A stretch of 64,000 nt of DNA, taken from positions 122,922 through 186,921 of the forward strand of contig JAOWBW010001822.1 in NCBI GenBank assembly GCA_026119855.1, written 5' to 3'. A program made the position numbers and the translations under genes. Below are positions 54,849 to 64,000 of the stretch, piece after piece. A model generated the notes under the pieces. It did no database searches. It was not told where the DNA came from and saw only the letters and a program-made list of their open reading frames with translations. The DNA is from Campanula takesimana (Eukaryota; Streptophyta; Magnoliopsida; Asterales; Campanulaceae). How positions within the stretch are numbered: the first letter of the stretch is position 1; every line of letters starts with the position of its first letter.

Positions 54849-55015
54849 GCATAGTTTGAGCATACAAAAGATTCATGACTATATACAGCTCGTCTAGTCT
54901 ACCTCCAAATTTGTTTTTGTTTTTTGCTGGTTTACAGCCAATTTTTTTGGTAGAAACTAGATTTTTCTCTTCTTTTAACAATGTAAAAGAGGCTGGCCTA
55001 TAGCTTTTGGCCCCC
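54849..55015. other. P5CS 3' flank
   Basis: T-rich sequence after the native stop codon, plausible 3' UTR, ending at the gypsy LTR. No clear AATAAA. Confidence 0.5.
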
Positions 55016-56165
55016 TGTTAGTACCCGACCTGAAAATGAGTTTATTAGGACTTTCTCAAAAATACAAGGGCTTTATAGGAATTAGAAACCTTGCAAAGAC
55101 TTGTCCCGGATTCCCGAAATATCTCATTTATGACAAAATCTATTAAAATAGGTAACAAATGGTTTCCTTAAAACCATGCAGAAACCCTAGCTTAAGAATC
55201 AAGTCAGCCGGCATCCTTGGCCACGCGGCCAACCTTGCTCCGCGTTGATCTTGGCCACGCGGCCACTCTTGTCACCGGCTTCAACCATGGCCAGGCGGCC
55301 AACCTTGCGCTGGATGATCCTGACCATCAGATCTTCCCATCAGTTTACTATATAAACCAATTCCATTCCATTGGTTTAAGGGTCCGATTTTGAGAGCTCT
55401 AAGTACGAATTTTAGAGTTCTTAAACACTATTTTGCTCTCTAATTAACAGTCAAACACTCAAGAAGATCCAAGGTTTATTTCTTGCCAACATAGGTAAGT
55501 TTTCTAACTTTTTCTTCATGTTCTTGCATTATTCTTAATGTAGATCTTTTATATTCATGTTCGTACATGTTTATTCATAGTTTCTTCATATTCTTTGCAT
55601 GCTCATTCATATGTTCATAGTATGTTCTTCGCATGTTCTTCGTGTTCATAGATTAAAACCTTATTTATGCTATATTTAGGGTTGCGATCTTCATAATTAC
55701 ATGTTATTTCATAGCCGATGATGATCGAGGGTTCATCAACCCGAGGATGATCTAGGAACTACTTCTAAACCCTAATCTTTAGGTAATTCCCCCTCATTAT
55801 GCATGATCCCGATTCTTCTGCCTATTCTAAATTCTCTGCGAACTACGCTGACCTGAGCTTCTCACATTGAGAGGAACGCAGACAATCTTCGGATCCGGTC
55901 TAAATCACTAACACACTACTAACACATTCATCATGATAGAAAGACCGATCAATTCGGGCAATAGGAGTGATAACGTCCAATATTCTTCTCTTGTTGTAAT
56001 TTGACCCCCGAACCCATTAAACATGCTTTTTTCAATGTTTTGGCTTTAATTAAAACGGCGTGGCGACTCTCATAATTTTAATGTCGTTAAGAATATTCCC
56101 TTTGTAAATAAAAATAATCACGAGATACTTCCCATGCGTCGCTTCATCGGAAAGGGGTATTCACA
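55016..56165 (+). repeat. Tat-like 5' LTR, about 1150 bp
   Basis: Edges TGTTAGTACCCG and GTATTCACA; the exact 3' edge is uncertain by 2 bp. TATATAAA at 55349-55356; upstream are three near-palindromes TTGGCCACGCGGCCAA (55217), the same core at 55251, and ATGGCCAGGCGGCCAA (55287). Confidence 0.8.
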
Positions 56166-56166
56166 G

Positions 56167-56183
56167 TGGCGACTCTGCTGGGG
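56167..56183 (+). promoter_or_regulatory. Tat-like primer-binding site
   Basis: TGGCGACTCTGCTGGGG directly after the LTR, the form found in Tat/Ogre elements and not the initiator-Met site used by the copia elements here. Confidence 0.8.
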
Positions 56184-56238
56184 GACTGCTTTGAAACTTT
56201 TTCAAACTTAGTGGGTCTAACTTTCGTCACATCGTGAT

Positions 56239-56580
56239 GCTTGCCATGTTTACACATGCACACACTTTCCATGTTTACACATGCACACACCTGCCATGTT
56301 TACACATGCACACACCTGCCATATTTACACATGCACCCTACACACACTTTCCATGTTTACCATGCACACACTTGCCATGTTTATACATGCACACATTTGC
56401 CATGTTTACGCGTGCACCTCACGCACACTTGCCATGTTTACACATGCACCTCACACACTTGCCATGTTTACACATGCACCCTACACATACTTGCCATGTT
56501 TACACATGCACACACTTGCCATGTTTATACATGCACCTCACATACTTGCCATGTTTACACATGCACCCGTGCACCCCGCA
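56239..56580 (+). repeat. Minisatellite in Tat-like leader
   Basis: About 12-13 copies of GCCATGTTTACACATGCA with variable CACACxT or CCTCACACACTT spacers, period about 25-36 bp. Lies between primer site and gag. It keeps three plus-strand frames open for over 100 codons each, which is a repeat artefact and not a gene. Confidence 0.9.
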
Positions 56581-57426
56581 ATGTTAATACTTGTACTTTG
56601 TTGATACTTGTACTTTGTATATACCTTGTATCCTTGTACCTTTGTTGTTTTCGTCTTAGTATTAGGGTCAAACAAAACTCTGATATGCTCCCTTGTACAT
56701 TATTTTCCTTCTCCTGCATTGCATTGCATAGCATCATTCAAACATTCAAAACTTCTCTCTTTTCTCCTTAAAAAGAATTAGTTTCTTGCCACACACTACC
56801 ACAGTCCGTGTCAGCACTGCACAGGTCCCCATTACCCGGAGTATTCGATGTGCAGGAATTTGTGTGCTACTGCCGCACTCTTTTCGAGTCACTCGTCTAT
56901 TCCACTCACCGTATACGGTGGGAACCTTTTACCTAACCCGTGTCAACCCACACTAGTATAGGTATCACACCTAGGTTTTGACCGGTTGGTTTGGCTAGCT
57001 TTTTCTTAATAGTCAATTATGTGCTGTCTATGTCGAGTCATCCCCAAGCCAATGATGAATCGAGATCTTTGAGAGAAAGTGCACAAAAAAGTGATTTCCC
57101 TACAAGGGACGTGCCATGGTGAGACGAGTGTTTATTGTCAAGATCTCCGCTCATCATTAACTTGCGTAGGATGTAACATAGACGTCACGTTAAATGCCTT
57201 TAAGGAAGGGTTAGTCGTAGGATCCGATGGTTGGTGGAAGCCGCTTGCCCTAGGACCCTCGCCCAAATTGTCCGTTTGGGGGTGTGCAATGCAGGTGAAA
57301 AACGAGGGGTCTATAGACGTAATGATGGCCTCCACTGATCGTAGTCTTCTAACTAGTTCGAAAAAGGGTACCCCTTCCAACCAATTAGGATGTAAATAAT
57401 GTATGTTTTTGTAATTAAAATATACT

Positions 57427-59380
57427 TTGCATGAGCCTTCCCCCTCTCCTAAAGCTTCATTGCCCTTCAACCTTTCAGCAAAGCAAGTTTGGATCCGTTC
57501 GGGTGGTCGACTACAACGTGAAGCTTCTACTCCGTCCACGTTCTCAGTCTCGTCATCAGCAATGTCAACTCCCGCTTCAGCTTCAGCCTCTGCTCCTCCT
57601 GCTAGTGCCGCCGAGCTCAACACTGAGGCTACTCTCAATGGTATTCCCCCAAGACTCCAAAACTTCCTCGCCGGTCTCGAAGCCAAGATCAGGAATCTCG
57701 AGGAAAGCAACAAGATGTTGGAAGACCAGAACCAACAGTTGAAGGGTCACATTCAACAAAAGGGACTAAACTGGTGCCCGATGGGGAGAATTTCATTTAT
57801 GTCGAGGATGAAGAGGTCAATACCAACTGTCCCCCCAACACCAATGCTACTGCCTTCCCATTCCCAAGCTACCGCAATGTTCCACCTCCTTCTCTCTACA
57901 CCCAACAAGTTTCACTACCATGAGCAAGAACAAGGCTGTCTATGAACCTTCCCCTGAACTGCTTGGTGGCTACCTCTCCGCTAGCAAACTACCCGCACCC
58001 TCGTTGCCTCTGAGTATTGGGATGGCCGCTGCTACTGCTTCCACTACTCCTCCCGTCATTCTGTCAGAAACTATCCCCGACATCTCCATCACCCTGTGGT
58101 TATGGCCATGCAAGAGCAAATGCGAAAGTTGATCGAGACCGTGGATAAGCAAAGTGCACCGACTACCAAGACAATCAACCCTAGCCAAGTAGGGGCTCTC
58201 CCCAAGGATTTCAAGATGCCTAAGGTGGCAATGTTTCATGGTGACTCGTGTCCAAAGACTCATTTGGATAGTTATGTGTTGGCCATGAGGGCTCGTGACT
58301 GCACCAACGAACAAATGGCTCGCGTATTTCATAGCACTTTGGATGGTATAGCTCTGCGTTGGTTCTTGGGGCTAGAACCAAGCGAAAGGCAAACGTGGGA
58401 TCAGATCAGTGCCATTTTCTGTGAGAAGTATCAAGCTAACTTGGATTGGCATGTGAATCGAACCGACCTTGAGAACACTATGCAAAAGCCCGGCGAGGCT
58501 ATTTATGATTTTTACAAGAGGTGGAATCATCGGTTGTGCGAGGTCCAATACCCACCGAAAGCGAAGGAACAGAAACAGATTTTCTACAAGTGCTTGCTAC
58601 CGGAGATGAAAGCAGCTATAAGTAAGGTACTCGAAGCAGGGTTCACTGGGATTGTGCCGCCAAAGGAAAGTCCAAAGACCAACAACAACAACTCCTTCCG
58701 CTACAAGGCTCCTACTACGCCTGCGCCTCCTAGGGGTGGAAAGGAGGCCGTCGGCCAAGTGAATATGGTCCAGAAAGAGGTCCCGCTAGATGTCCAAGCC
58801 GTAACAAGGAATGGGGCTCCACAAAGAGGGGAAAATTTGACGATTTTGGTATGCCATGGGGAAGGTCTTTGACGTGTTAGTCAAGAGGGTCTTATCAAGC
58901 CTTTAGAGAATTACCAACCCGCCTACCCAAGAACTGATTTGGACGCCTCCAAGTTCTGCAAGTATCACAAGCACATCGGGCACACAACGGATGGTTGTAT
59001 TCAATTGAAGCGCGTAGTCAAGGGTTGATCAATGACAAGAAGATTGAGAAGCCGAAGGGTCCTAATGTGGTGAATACCCTCTTCCTAACAATGGGGGTGG
59101 GGTGAATATGGTGCAAACATGCGAGATCAGTATCCTAGAGCTCATGGATGCCTTTGACAAGATAGGGCTCACGATGGTGGATATCTTCATGGCATTGGTG
59201 ACGTTAGAAATGCTCGAACCGTTAGAAGGACACCTTCCCCGTCTTGGTTGCGATTTATCAAAGTTTTGCCACTACCACAAGTGCACCGGTCACACTACCG
59301 AAGAATGTTTTGAACTCAAGAAGCCGTGCAAGAGCTCATCCACAGGGAGTTATCGAAGACCCTAGAGATTATGTAGCTAG
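57427..59380 (+). pseudogene. Tat-like gag
   Basis: N-terminal Ser/Ala-rich part with a coiled coil (LEAKIRNLEESNKMLEDQNQ, about 57685-57740). Then the retrotransposon gag domain (58096-58690) with DPYVLAM-type DSYVLAMRA, ALRWFLGLEPSERQTWDQI, YDFYKRWNHRLCEV. Two Cys-His knuckles CKYHKHIGHTTDGC (about 58955) and CHYHKCTGHTTEEC (about 59268). The blocks lie in three frames, so it is broken. Confidence 0.82.
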
Positions 59381-59464
59381 CAATGTACTCATGGTAGAAC
59401 TTAGTGAGATCACTGATCCGGCCGAGCCTGTTGTGGCGGACTGTGATGAGATGGTTGTATTTCA

Positions 59465-60691
59465 ATGACTAATAATAAAGAATCTTCTTGCTACTTGTTG
59501 TCTTTAGAAGAACTAGTGAGTGAAGTCGAATCTCTAGAGGAAGAGAGTCCCAAACCCTCTCAACCTCTTTCTTGGGCCGAAATCTTCGAGGAGGCCGAAA
59601 AGACCGAAGTTTCGCCCCCTTGTCATGACTCGCCATTGTCTTTGGAGGAGCTACGTGCAGAAGTTTGTCTCCTTACAAGATCCGGTCAAGTGTACCAATC
59701 CGACCCGAAGGGTGCAAAGAAAGTCTTTGGAAAGAACCCGAGCAAGCCGACCTAGACAAAGAAGACCCTATCCTCACTCAACTCAAACACCCAAGCCCAT
59801 ATTTCACTATGGTCCCTACTCACCTCCTCCCTAGCCCATCGCCTCATGCTCGAGCAAAACCTCGCCGCCACCATGGTACCATCCACTATTACCCCGGAAG
59901 ACGTCACCCACATGATTGGTAATATCCACTACGGAAACATCATCACTTTCTCGAGCTAGACAAGCCAGCGTTCGGAGTTGATCATAATGAGCCTTTATAC
60001 ATCACTGTCGAGGTAAATGGCAAGAAAATCCCCCGTGTATTCATTGATAATGGTTCTGCAACTAATATCCTGCCTTCAAGGATGATGGATGTGGTTGGCG
60101 TCATGGTGTTGATTTACGCCCATCCAAGCAAACCATCAAAGCTTATGACTCTACATGCCGCGCCGTGATAGGCGAAGTCACCTTTCCCATTACCATCAGA
60201 ACAAAGATCCTGCCAACCGACTTCCACGTCATAGACATCCCCGCAACCTTCTCACTCCTCCTTGCCGGCCATGGTTACATCAGTCGGGCGCTGTCCCATC
60301 TTCCCTACACCAGTGTGTGAAGTTTCAATCTGGTAATGAAGTGACCATCATCTACAGTGATCTCGTAACTGCCCAAGGGACAGACACCAAGGGCGTTCCT
60401 GTCTTACAGATTCAGCACGGGGAAGAGAGCCGACTCTTCAATGGCTTCGAAATAGTCGCTCAAGCACAGATCTGTACCATCGACCTCACCAAAACAACGG
60501 ACAAAGTGGCACCTGTTGTCAAGATACTGCGTAACATGGGTTTTATACCGGGGCTGGGGCTAGGTAAGAACTTGCAAGGCCCCACAGAATTGGTTGAAGA
60601 GGTTGATCATCGAGGGTTGTTCGGTCTAGGGTACACCCTTACTCTTGAAGACAAGATGGAGCAACAAAGGATAGAATTGCTTAAAAGATGA
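59465..60691 (+). pseudogene. Tat-like protease and G-patch region
   Basis: An acidic spacer (LLSLEELVSEVESLEEES), then the aspartic protease with VFIDNGSATNILPS near 60030-60075, then a G-patch (MGFIPGLGLGKNLQGPTELVE) near 60535-60600. A G-patch after the protease is known in Tat-type elements. Frameshifts near 60090 and 60160 split it. Confidence 0.8.
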
Positions 60692-60817
60692 AGCTTCCCT
60701 ACAAAAATCCTGAAATGCGGCCATACCGCCTGTCCCTGAATAGCTACTTCGTCAGGGAAGGCGAGGAGTTTTTCGTGTTTTGAGTTCGCAGAGCCATGGA
60801 TTGACCACACCGGAAAG

Positions 60818-61612
60818 TTGCAGAAAGGGTTCGAGATTTTCAGAGATGTGGAATTCGATCGGTCCAACATGAAGCTGACTTACATGGAATATGACAAAGC
60901 CACGGGCAGAGTTAGAACCATCAGGCATGAGTACTCCACCAAGGTCGCAGATGACTTGGCAGATCAACTTGAAGCCGCAACCCTTGACAAGCCAGCAATA
61001 GAAGCCGCAGAAACCCCAAGTTTGACTGAGACGTGGGACGGCCAATATCTGCTTCAACATCTGAGTAATCTGGGGCTGCACGAAGACATGGTTGCCGTCA
61101 TTGGAGATGATCCTGAGGATAAGGTGGACCCAAGGACATTGGTGGTACCCATGGGGGACAAGCTCAAGAATTGGTGCATCATTGGGGGACCTATAGCTAC
61201 TCCGAAATTTATGATGGGAACACTGGGGCTTACTCCTTCTCCTGTCGCCACTCCTGCAGCATCTCCTGTCACTCACCAAAAATCCCCGTCCCCAGAGTCT
61301 AGTGTTTTACATTTTGAATTTGAGTCTTCCTCTAAGTCTGACGACCTTACGTCTGAAGACTATGATCTTGTTGCAAACGCTATTTTCCCTTTTGCCATGA
61401 ATGAAACCCTCGACCTTTCCGAGTATCCCTCCATAGTCACTCTTTTAACTGATAAATTGGCTAATAATCAAACTAATGATATACACTTAGTTAATAACGA
61501 TTCATTAGAAGAGGCAGACACAGACACATTAAATGATGAATACATTAAAGAGATCTCAGAACAGGTTATTAATCAAAAGAATCTCGAGCCCAAGCTGCCG
61601 ATGAGGTGTTAA
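60818..61612 (+). pseudogene. Tat-like spacer ORF between protease and RT
   Basis: 264 open codons, acidic and Ser/Thr-rich, no recognised domain. It contains WCIIGGPIATPKFMMGTLG and a PTPS/PSPESS stretch. Occupies the variable spacer position of Tat polyproteins. Confidence 0.6.
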
Positions 61613-61639
61613 CATGCGTGAATTTGGGAACCGAAGCCG

Positions 61640-62620
61640 AGCCTAAGGAAACGCAGATTGGGAGTTTCTTCAGCGGAGCCGAAAGGGAAGCACTGATTGA
61701 GCTACTCAAGAATATGTGGATGTGTTTGCATGGTCTTATAAGGACATGCCGGGGCTCGACAACTCGATCGTAGAGCACAGAATCCCGACAGCACCAGACG
61801 CTAAGCCAGTCAAGCAGAAGCTGCGCCGCATTAAGCCGGAATGGTCTTTGCAAGTGAAGGAAGAGATTGAGAAGCTACTCCGTGTGGGTTTCATCAGGTG
61901 ATCGAATATCCAACTTGGTTATCAAATCTGGTGACTGTCAAGAAATCCAACGGTAAAGTCAGAGTATGTGTGGATTTTCGGATCTCAACAAAGCTACACC
62001 AAGGATGACTTCCCTTGCCAAATATCGACATGTTGGTGGATGCGACCGCCCACTATGAGGTCAAGTCGTTTGTGGATGGGTTTGCCGGCTATAACCAAAT
62101 CAAGATGGCCGAGGAGGACCAAGAAAAAACAGCTTTCACCACCCCATGGGGGACTTTTTGCTATACTGTCATGCCATTTGGGCTGAGGAACGCTGGGGCT
62201 ACCTACCAACGGGCAGTTACGACTTTATTCCACGATATGATCCACAAGGAGATTGAGGTGTACGTGGATGACATGATTATACATTCCAAAGGGTCTAGGG
62301 GCCAACACTTGATAGATCTCAGAAAATTCTTCAACAGGTTGAGAGAGCACGCCATGCGTTTGAACCCGACGAAATGCACCTTTGGAGTTCGCAGAGGAAA
62401 GTATTAGGTTACATGGTCACCGAGAATGGGATCGAAGCCGACCCAAGGAAGATTCAATCCATCCTGGAGATGAAGCCACCCCGTACCGAGACGGAGATAA
62501 AGGATTCATGGGACGCCTGCAATACATCAGTCGGTTTATCAATCAGCTGACCACCATCTGCGAACCAATTTTCAAGTTAATGAAGAAAACAGCCAGTGTG
62601 GAGTAGGATCATGACTGCCA
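61640..62620 (+). pseudogene. Tat-like reverse transcriptase
   Basis: Motifs MDVFAWSYKDMPGLD, VKQKLRRIKPEW, then KKSNGKVRVCVDF, DATAHYEVKSFVDGFAGYNQI, TPWGTFCYTVMPFGLRNAGATYQRA and VYVDDMIIHSK (catalytic DD, about 62255-62290). At least three frame changes. Confidence 0.87.
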
Positions 62621-62624
62621 GATA

Positions 62625-63480
62625 GCCTTCGAAAGGATCAAACAATATTTGGTGAATACCCCAATCCTGCGCCCGCCGCATAAGGAGAAGCTGTTGCTAC
62701 TATACTTAACTGTGACAGACACCGCCGTCGAGCCATGTTAGCGCAAGAAGCCAAAGATTCCGGATTGAGAATGCAGTGTACTTTGTCAGCCGAAAGTTAC
62801 AAGTAGCGAGCTCAATTACTCCGCGCTCGAGAAGACCTGCGTAGGCCTGTATGGGTGGTGACGAAGCTTAAGCACTACATGGTATCCCATCCGATCTTAC
62901 TAGTCTCGAATGGATCCTATCAAGTACCTGTTGATAAACCCTCCCTGTCTATGAGACTCGCTAAATGGTCAGTGTTCTTGGGAGAGTTCGACATTACTTA
63001 TGTACCGAGGAAAGCAATCAAGGGAGGGCAATGGCCGATCAGCTAGCAGACTCTCCAAGCATCGAGACAAGAGGACCCGACCCGAGTTCCCGGACGACGA
63101 CATTTTCGCAATTGAGGTCGCAGAAAGGGCAATTATTCTTTGACGGAGCTGCAAACAAATGAGGGAATGGAGTCGGACTCCTACTTATTGATCCCAAAGA
63201 TGAGCACACTCCCATAGCCATCAGCTGAACTTTTCAGCAACCAACAACGCCGCCGAGTATGAGGCGTGTATAGCCGGATTGGAGGCCGCCCTAGAACGCA
63301 ACGTGAAAGAGTTAGAAGTGTGGATACTCTGCTTTGATTATTAACCAAACGGCGAAGAAATGGAAAACTATTGATCCTTGCCTGCAGCGGTACCAAGGTT
63401 ACATGGATGAGTTGATAGCACAGTTCAGAGAGGTTACCTTCCACTTCCTGCCGCGAGACAGAAAAGGTTCGCGGATGCCC
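62625..63480 (+). pseudogene. Tat-like RNase H and second RNase H
   Basis: First RNase H: AFERIKQYLVNTPILRPPHKEK, LLLYLTVTDTA, then RLAKWSVFLGEFDITYVPRKAIKG (to about 63030). Second, aRNH-like: LFFDGAANK at about 63130, then TGA (63160-63162) where related elements have Arg or Gln, then GNGVGLLLIDPK. The catalytic Asp of FDGAAN is present. Several frame changes. Confidence 0.78.
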
Positions 63481-63599
63481 TAGCTACATTGGCCTCCTTT
63501 TAGGAAATTCCAGAGGGAAGGTCCGTGAAACCATTCAGGGTTGGACGAAGGGAGAACCCCGCCTATTGCTGTGAATCCAGATCAATGCCAAGGTAAACG

Positions 63600-64000
63600 G
63601 AGATCAATGTGTACGCCCAAATCTATAAATTCCTTAAGCACGGAGAGATGTCCTTTGACGGAGATGTGAAGGCCAAGAGTCTGCAAGCACTCAAAAGGTT
63701 GGCGGGGCAGTTTGTGCTGTTAGACGATACTTTGTACAAGAGGCATTACGATGGTCTGTTGCTCTTATGTGTCGACAACAAGAAAGCTGAAGCAATAATG
63801 GAAGAAGTACACAAACGAGTTGTGCGGACCCCACATGAATGCAAGGATGCTTAGACAGAAGATCACTCGGCTGGGCTATTATTGGATTACCATATGGGAG
63901 ACAGACTGTATCCAATGGGTTCGACGTGTCACAAGTGCCAAGTATGTTCCAACCTCAACCACATCCCCCCACACGAATTGTATAGTTCCACCACGCCTGG
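63600..64000 (+). pseudogene. Tat-like integrase N-terminal part, cut by window end
   Basis: The H2C2 region: IYKFLKHGEMSFDGD, LVLLDDTLYKRHYDGLLLLCV, EEVHKRVVRT, then after a frameshift near 63830 the segment with RQKITRLGYYW and WVRR. The catalytic core would lie to the right of the window. Confidence 0.75.

Larger units (their letters stand above)
55016..64000 (+). mobile_element. Tat-like gypsy element, runs off right edge
   Basis: LTR 55016-56165, a primer site of the GGCGACTCTGCTGGGG type found in plant Tat/Ogre-lineage gypsy elements, a minisatellite leader, gag with Cys-His knuckles, protease, G-patch, RT, RNase H, a second RNase H-like domain and the start of integrase. Dual RNase H plus this primer site support Tat. 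Multiple frameshifts and stops; no chromodomain in view. Confidence 0.87.

Noticed and set aside
54637..54897. 86-codon ORF spanning the last P5CS exon
   Set aside because: Mostly intron and MITE sequence; only 54774 onward is the true exon.
56234..56771. Three overlapping plus-strand ORFs of 107-176 codons rich in His/Cys
   Set aside because: They are the three readings of one minisatellite that happens to lack stops.

Overview
The window is plant nuclear DNA, most likely from a eudicot, and is dominated by transposable elements. The evidence is plant-type copia and gypsy LTR retrotransposons primed by initiator tRNA-Met, plant hAT, Mutator, Tourist and Stowaway elements, intron-bearing genes with GT-AG junctions, TATA boxes, plant DC1 zinc-finger genes, a plant P5CS gene and a nuclear-type tRNA-Leu. 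I cannot name the species. Lineage labels for retroelements rest on motifs and LTR ends read by eye.

Layout. 1-14371: a three-level nest on the minus strand. A 3.66-kb hAT (4563-8224, TSD GACTTAGT) sits inside copia element Copia-1 (1-11546), which sits inside the integrase of Copia-2 (11547-14371). 14372-16970: an intact DC1 gene (15010-16809). 16971-23212: the 5' part of Copia-4 on the plus strand, with a Tourist MITE in its LTR and a nonsense codon at gag codon 11. 24001-27566: a non-coding LTR element with near-identical LTRs and a perfect 5-bp TSD. 28090-28345: a short TRIM-like tandem repeat. 28858-30575: a second DC1 gene, frameshifted. 30693-31916: a Mutator-like element with long inverted ends and a GC-rich, Pack-MULE-like interior. 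32149-34001: Stowaway MITEs, one holding a solo LTR. 34413-34982: a third, decayed DC1 copy whose 3' end is cut by the LTR of Copia-3 (34983-38153). Copia-3 carries a second hAT (36123-37281). 38854-39524: a gypsy LTR rich in W-box cores.

41182-54848 holds 18 recognisable exons of delta-1-pyrroline-5-carboxylate synthase. The glutamate-kinase half is open and well spliced. The reductase half has four single-base frameshifts and an 8.0-kb intron made of nested elements: a copia solo LTR split by a chromodomain gypsy element. A later intron contains an intact tRNA-Leu(UAG) gene on the opposite strand. 55016-64000 is a Tat-like gypsy element running off the right edge.

No new defence or metabolic system is visible. 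The observations most worth following are: (i) an approximately 39-residue non-zinc-finger repeat that expands between the DC1 units of two neighbouring paralogues; (ii) repeated GC-rich, CpG-centred (near-)palindromes just upstream of the TATA box in six different LTRs; (iii) a W-box plus G-box promoter in a gypsy LTR; (iv) the split P5CS copy with damage confined to one domain; (v) the Pack-MULE candidate. Many lesions are single-base indels, so assembly error has to be excluded before calling genes dead.
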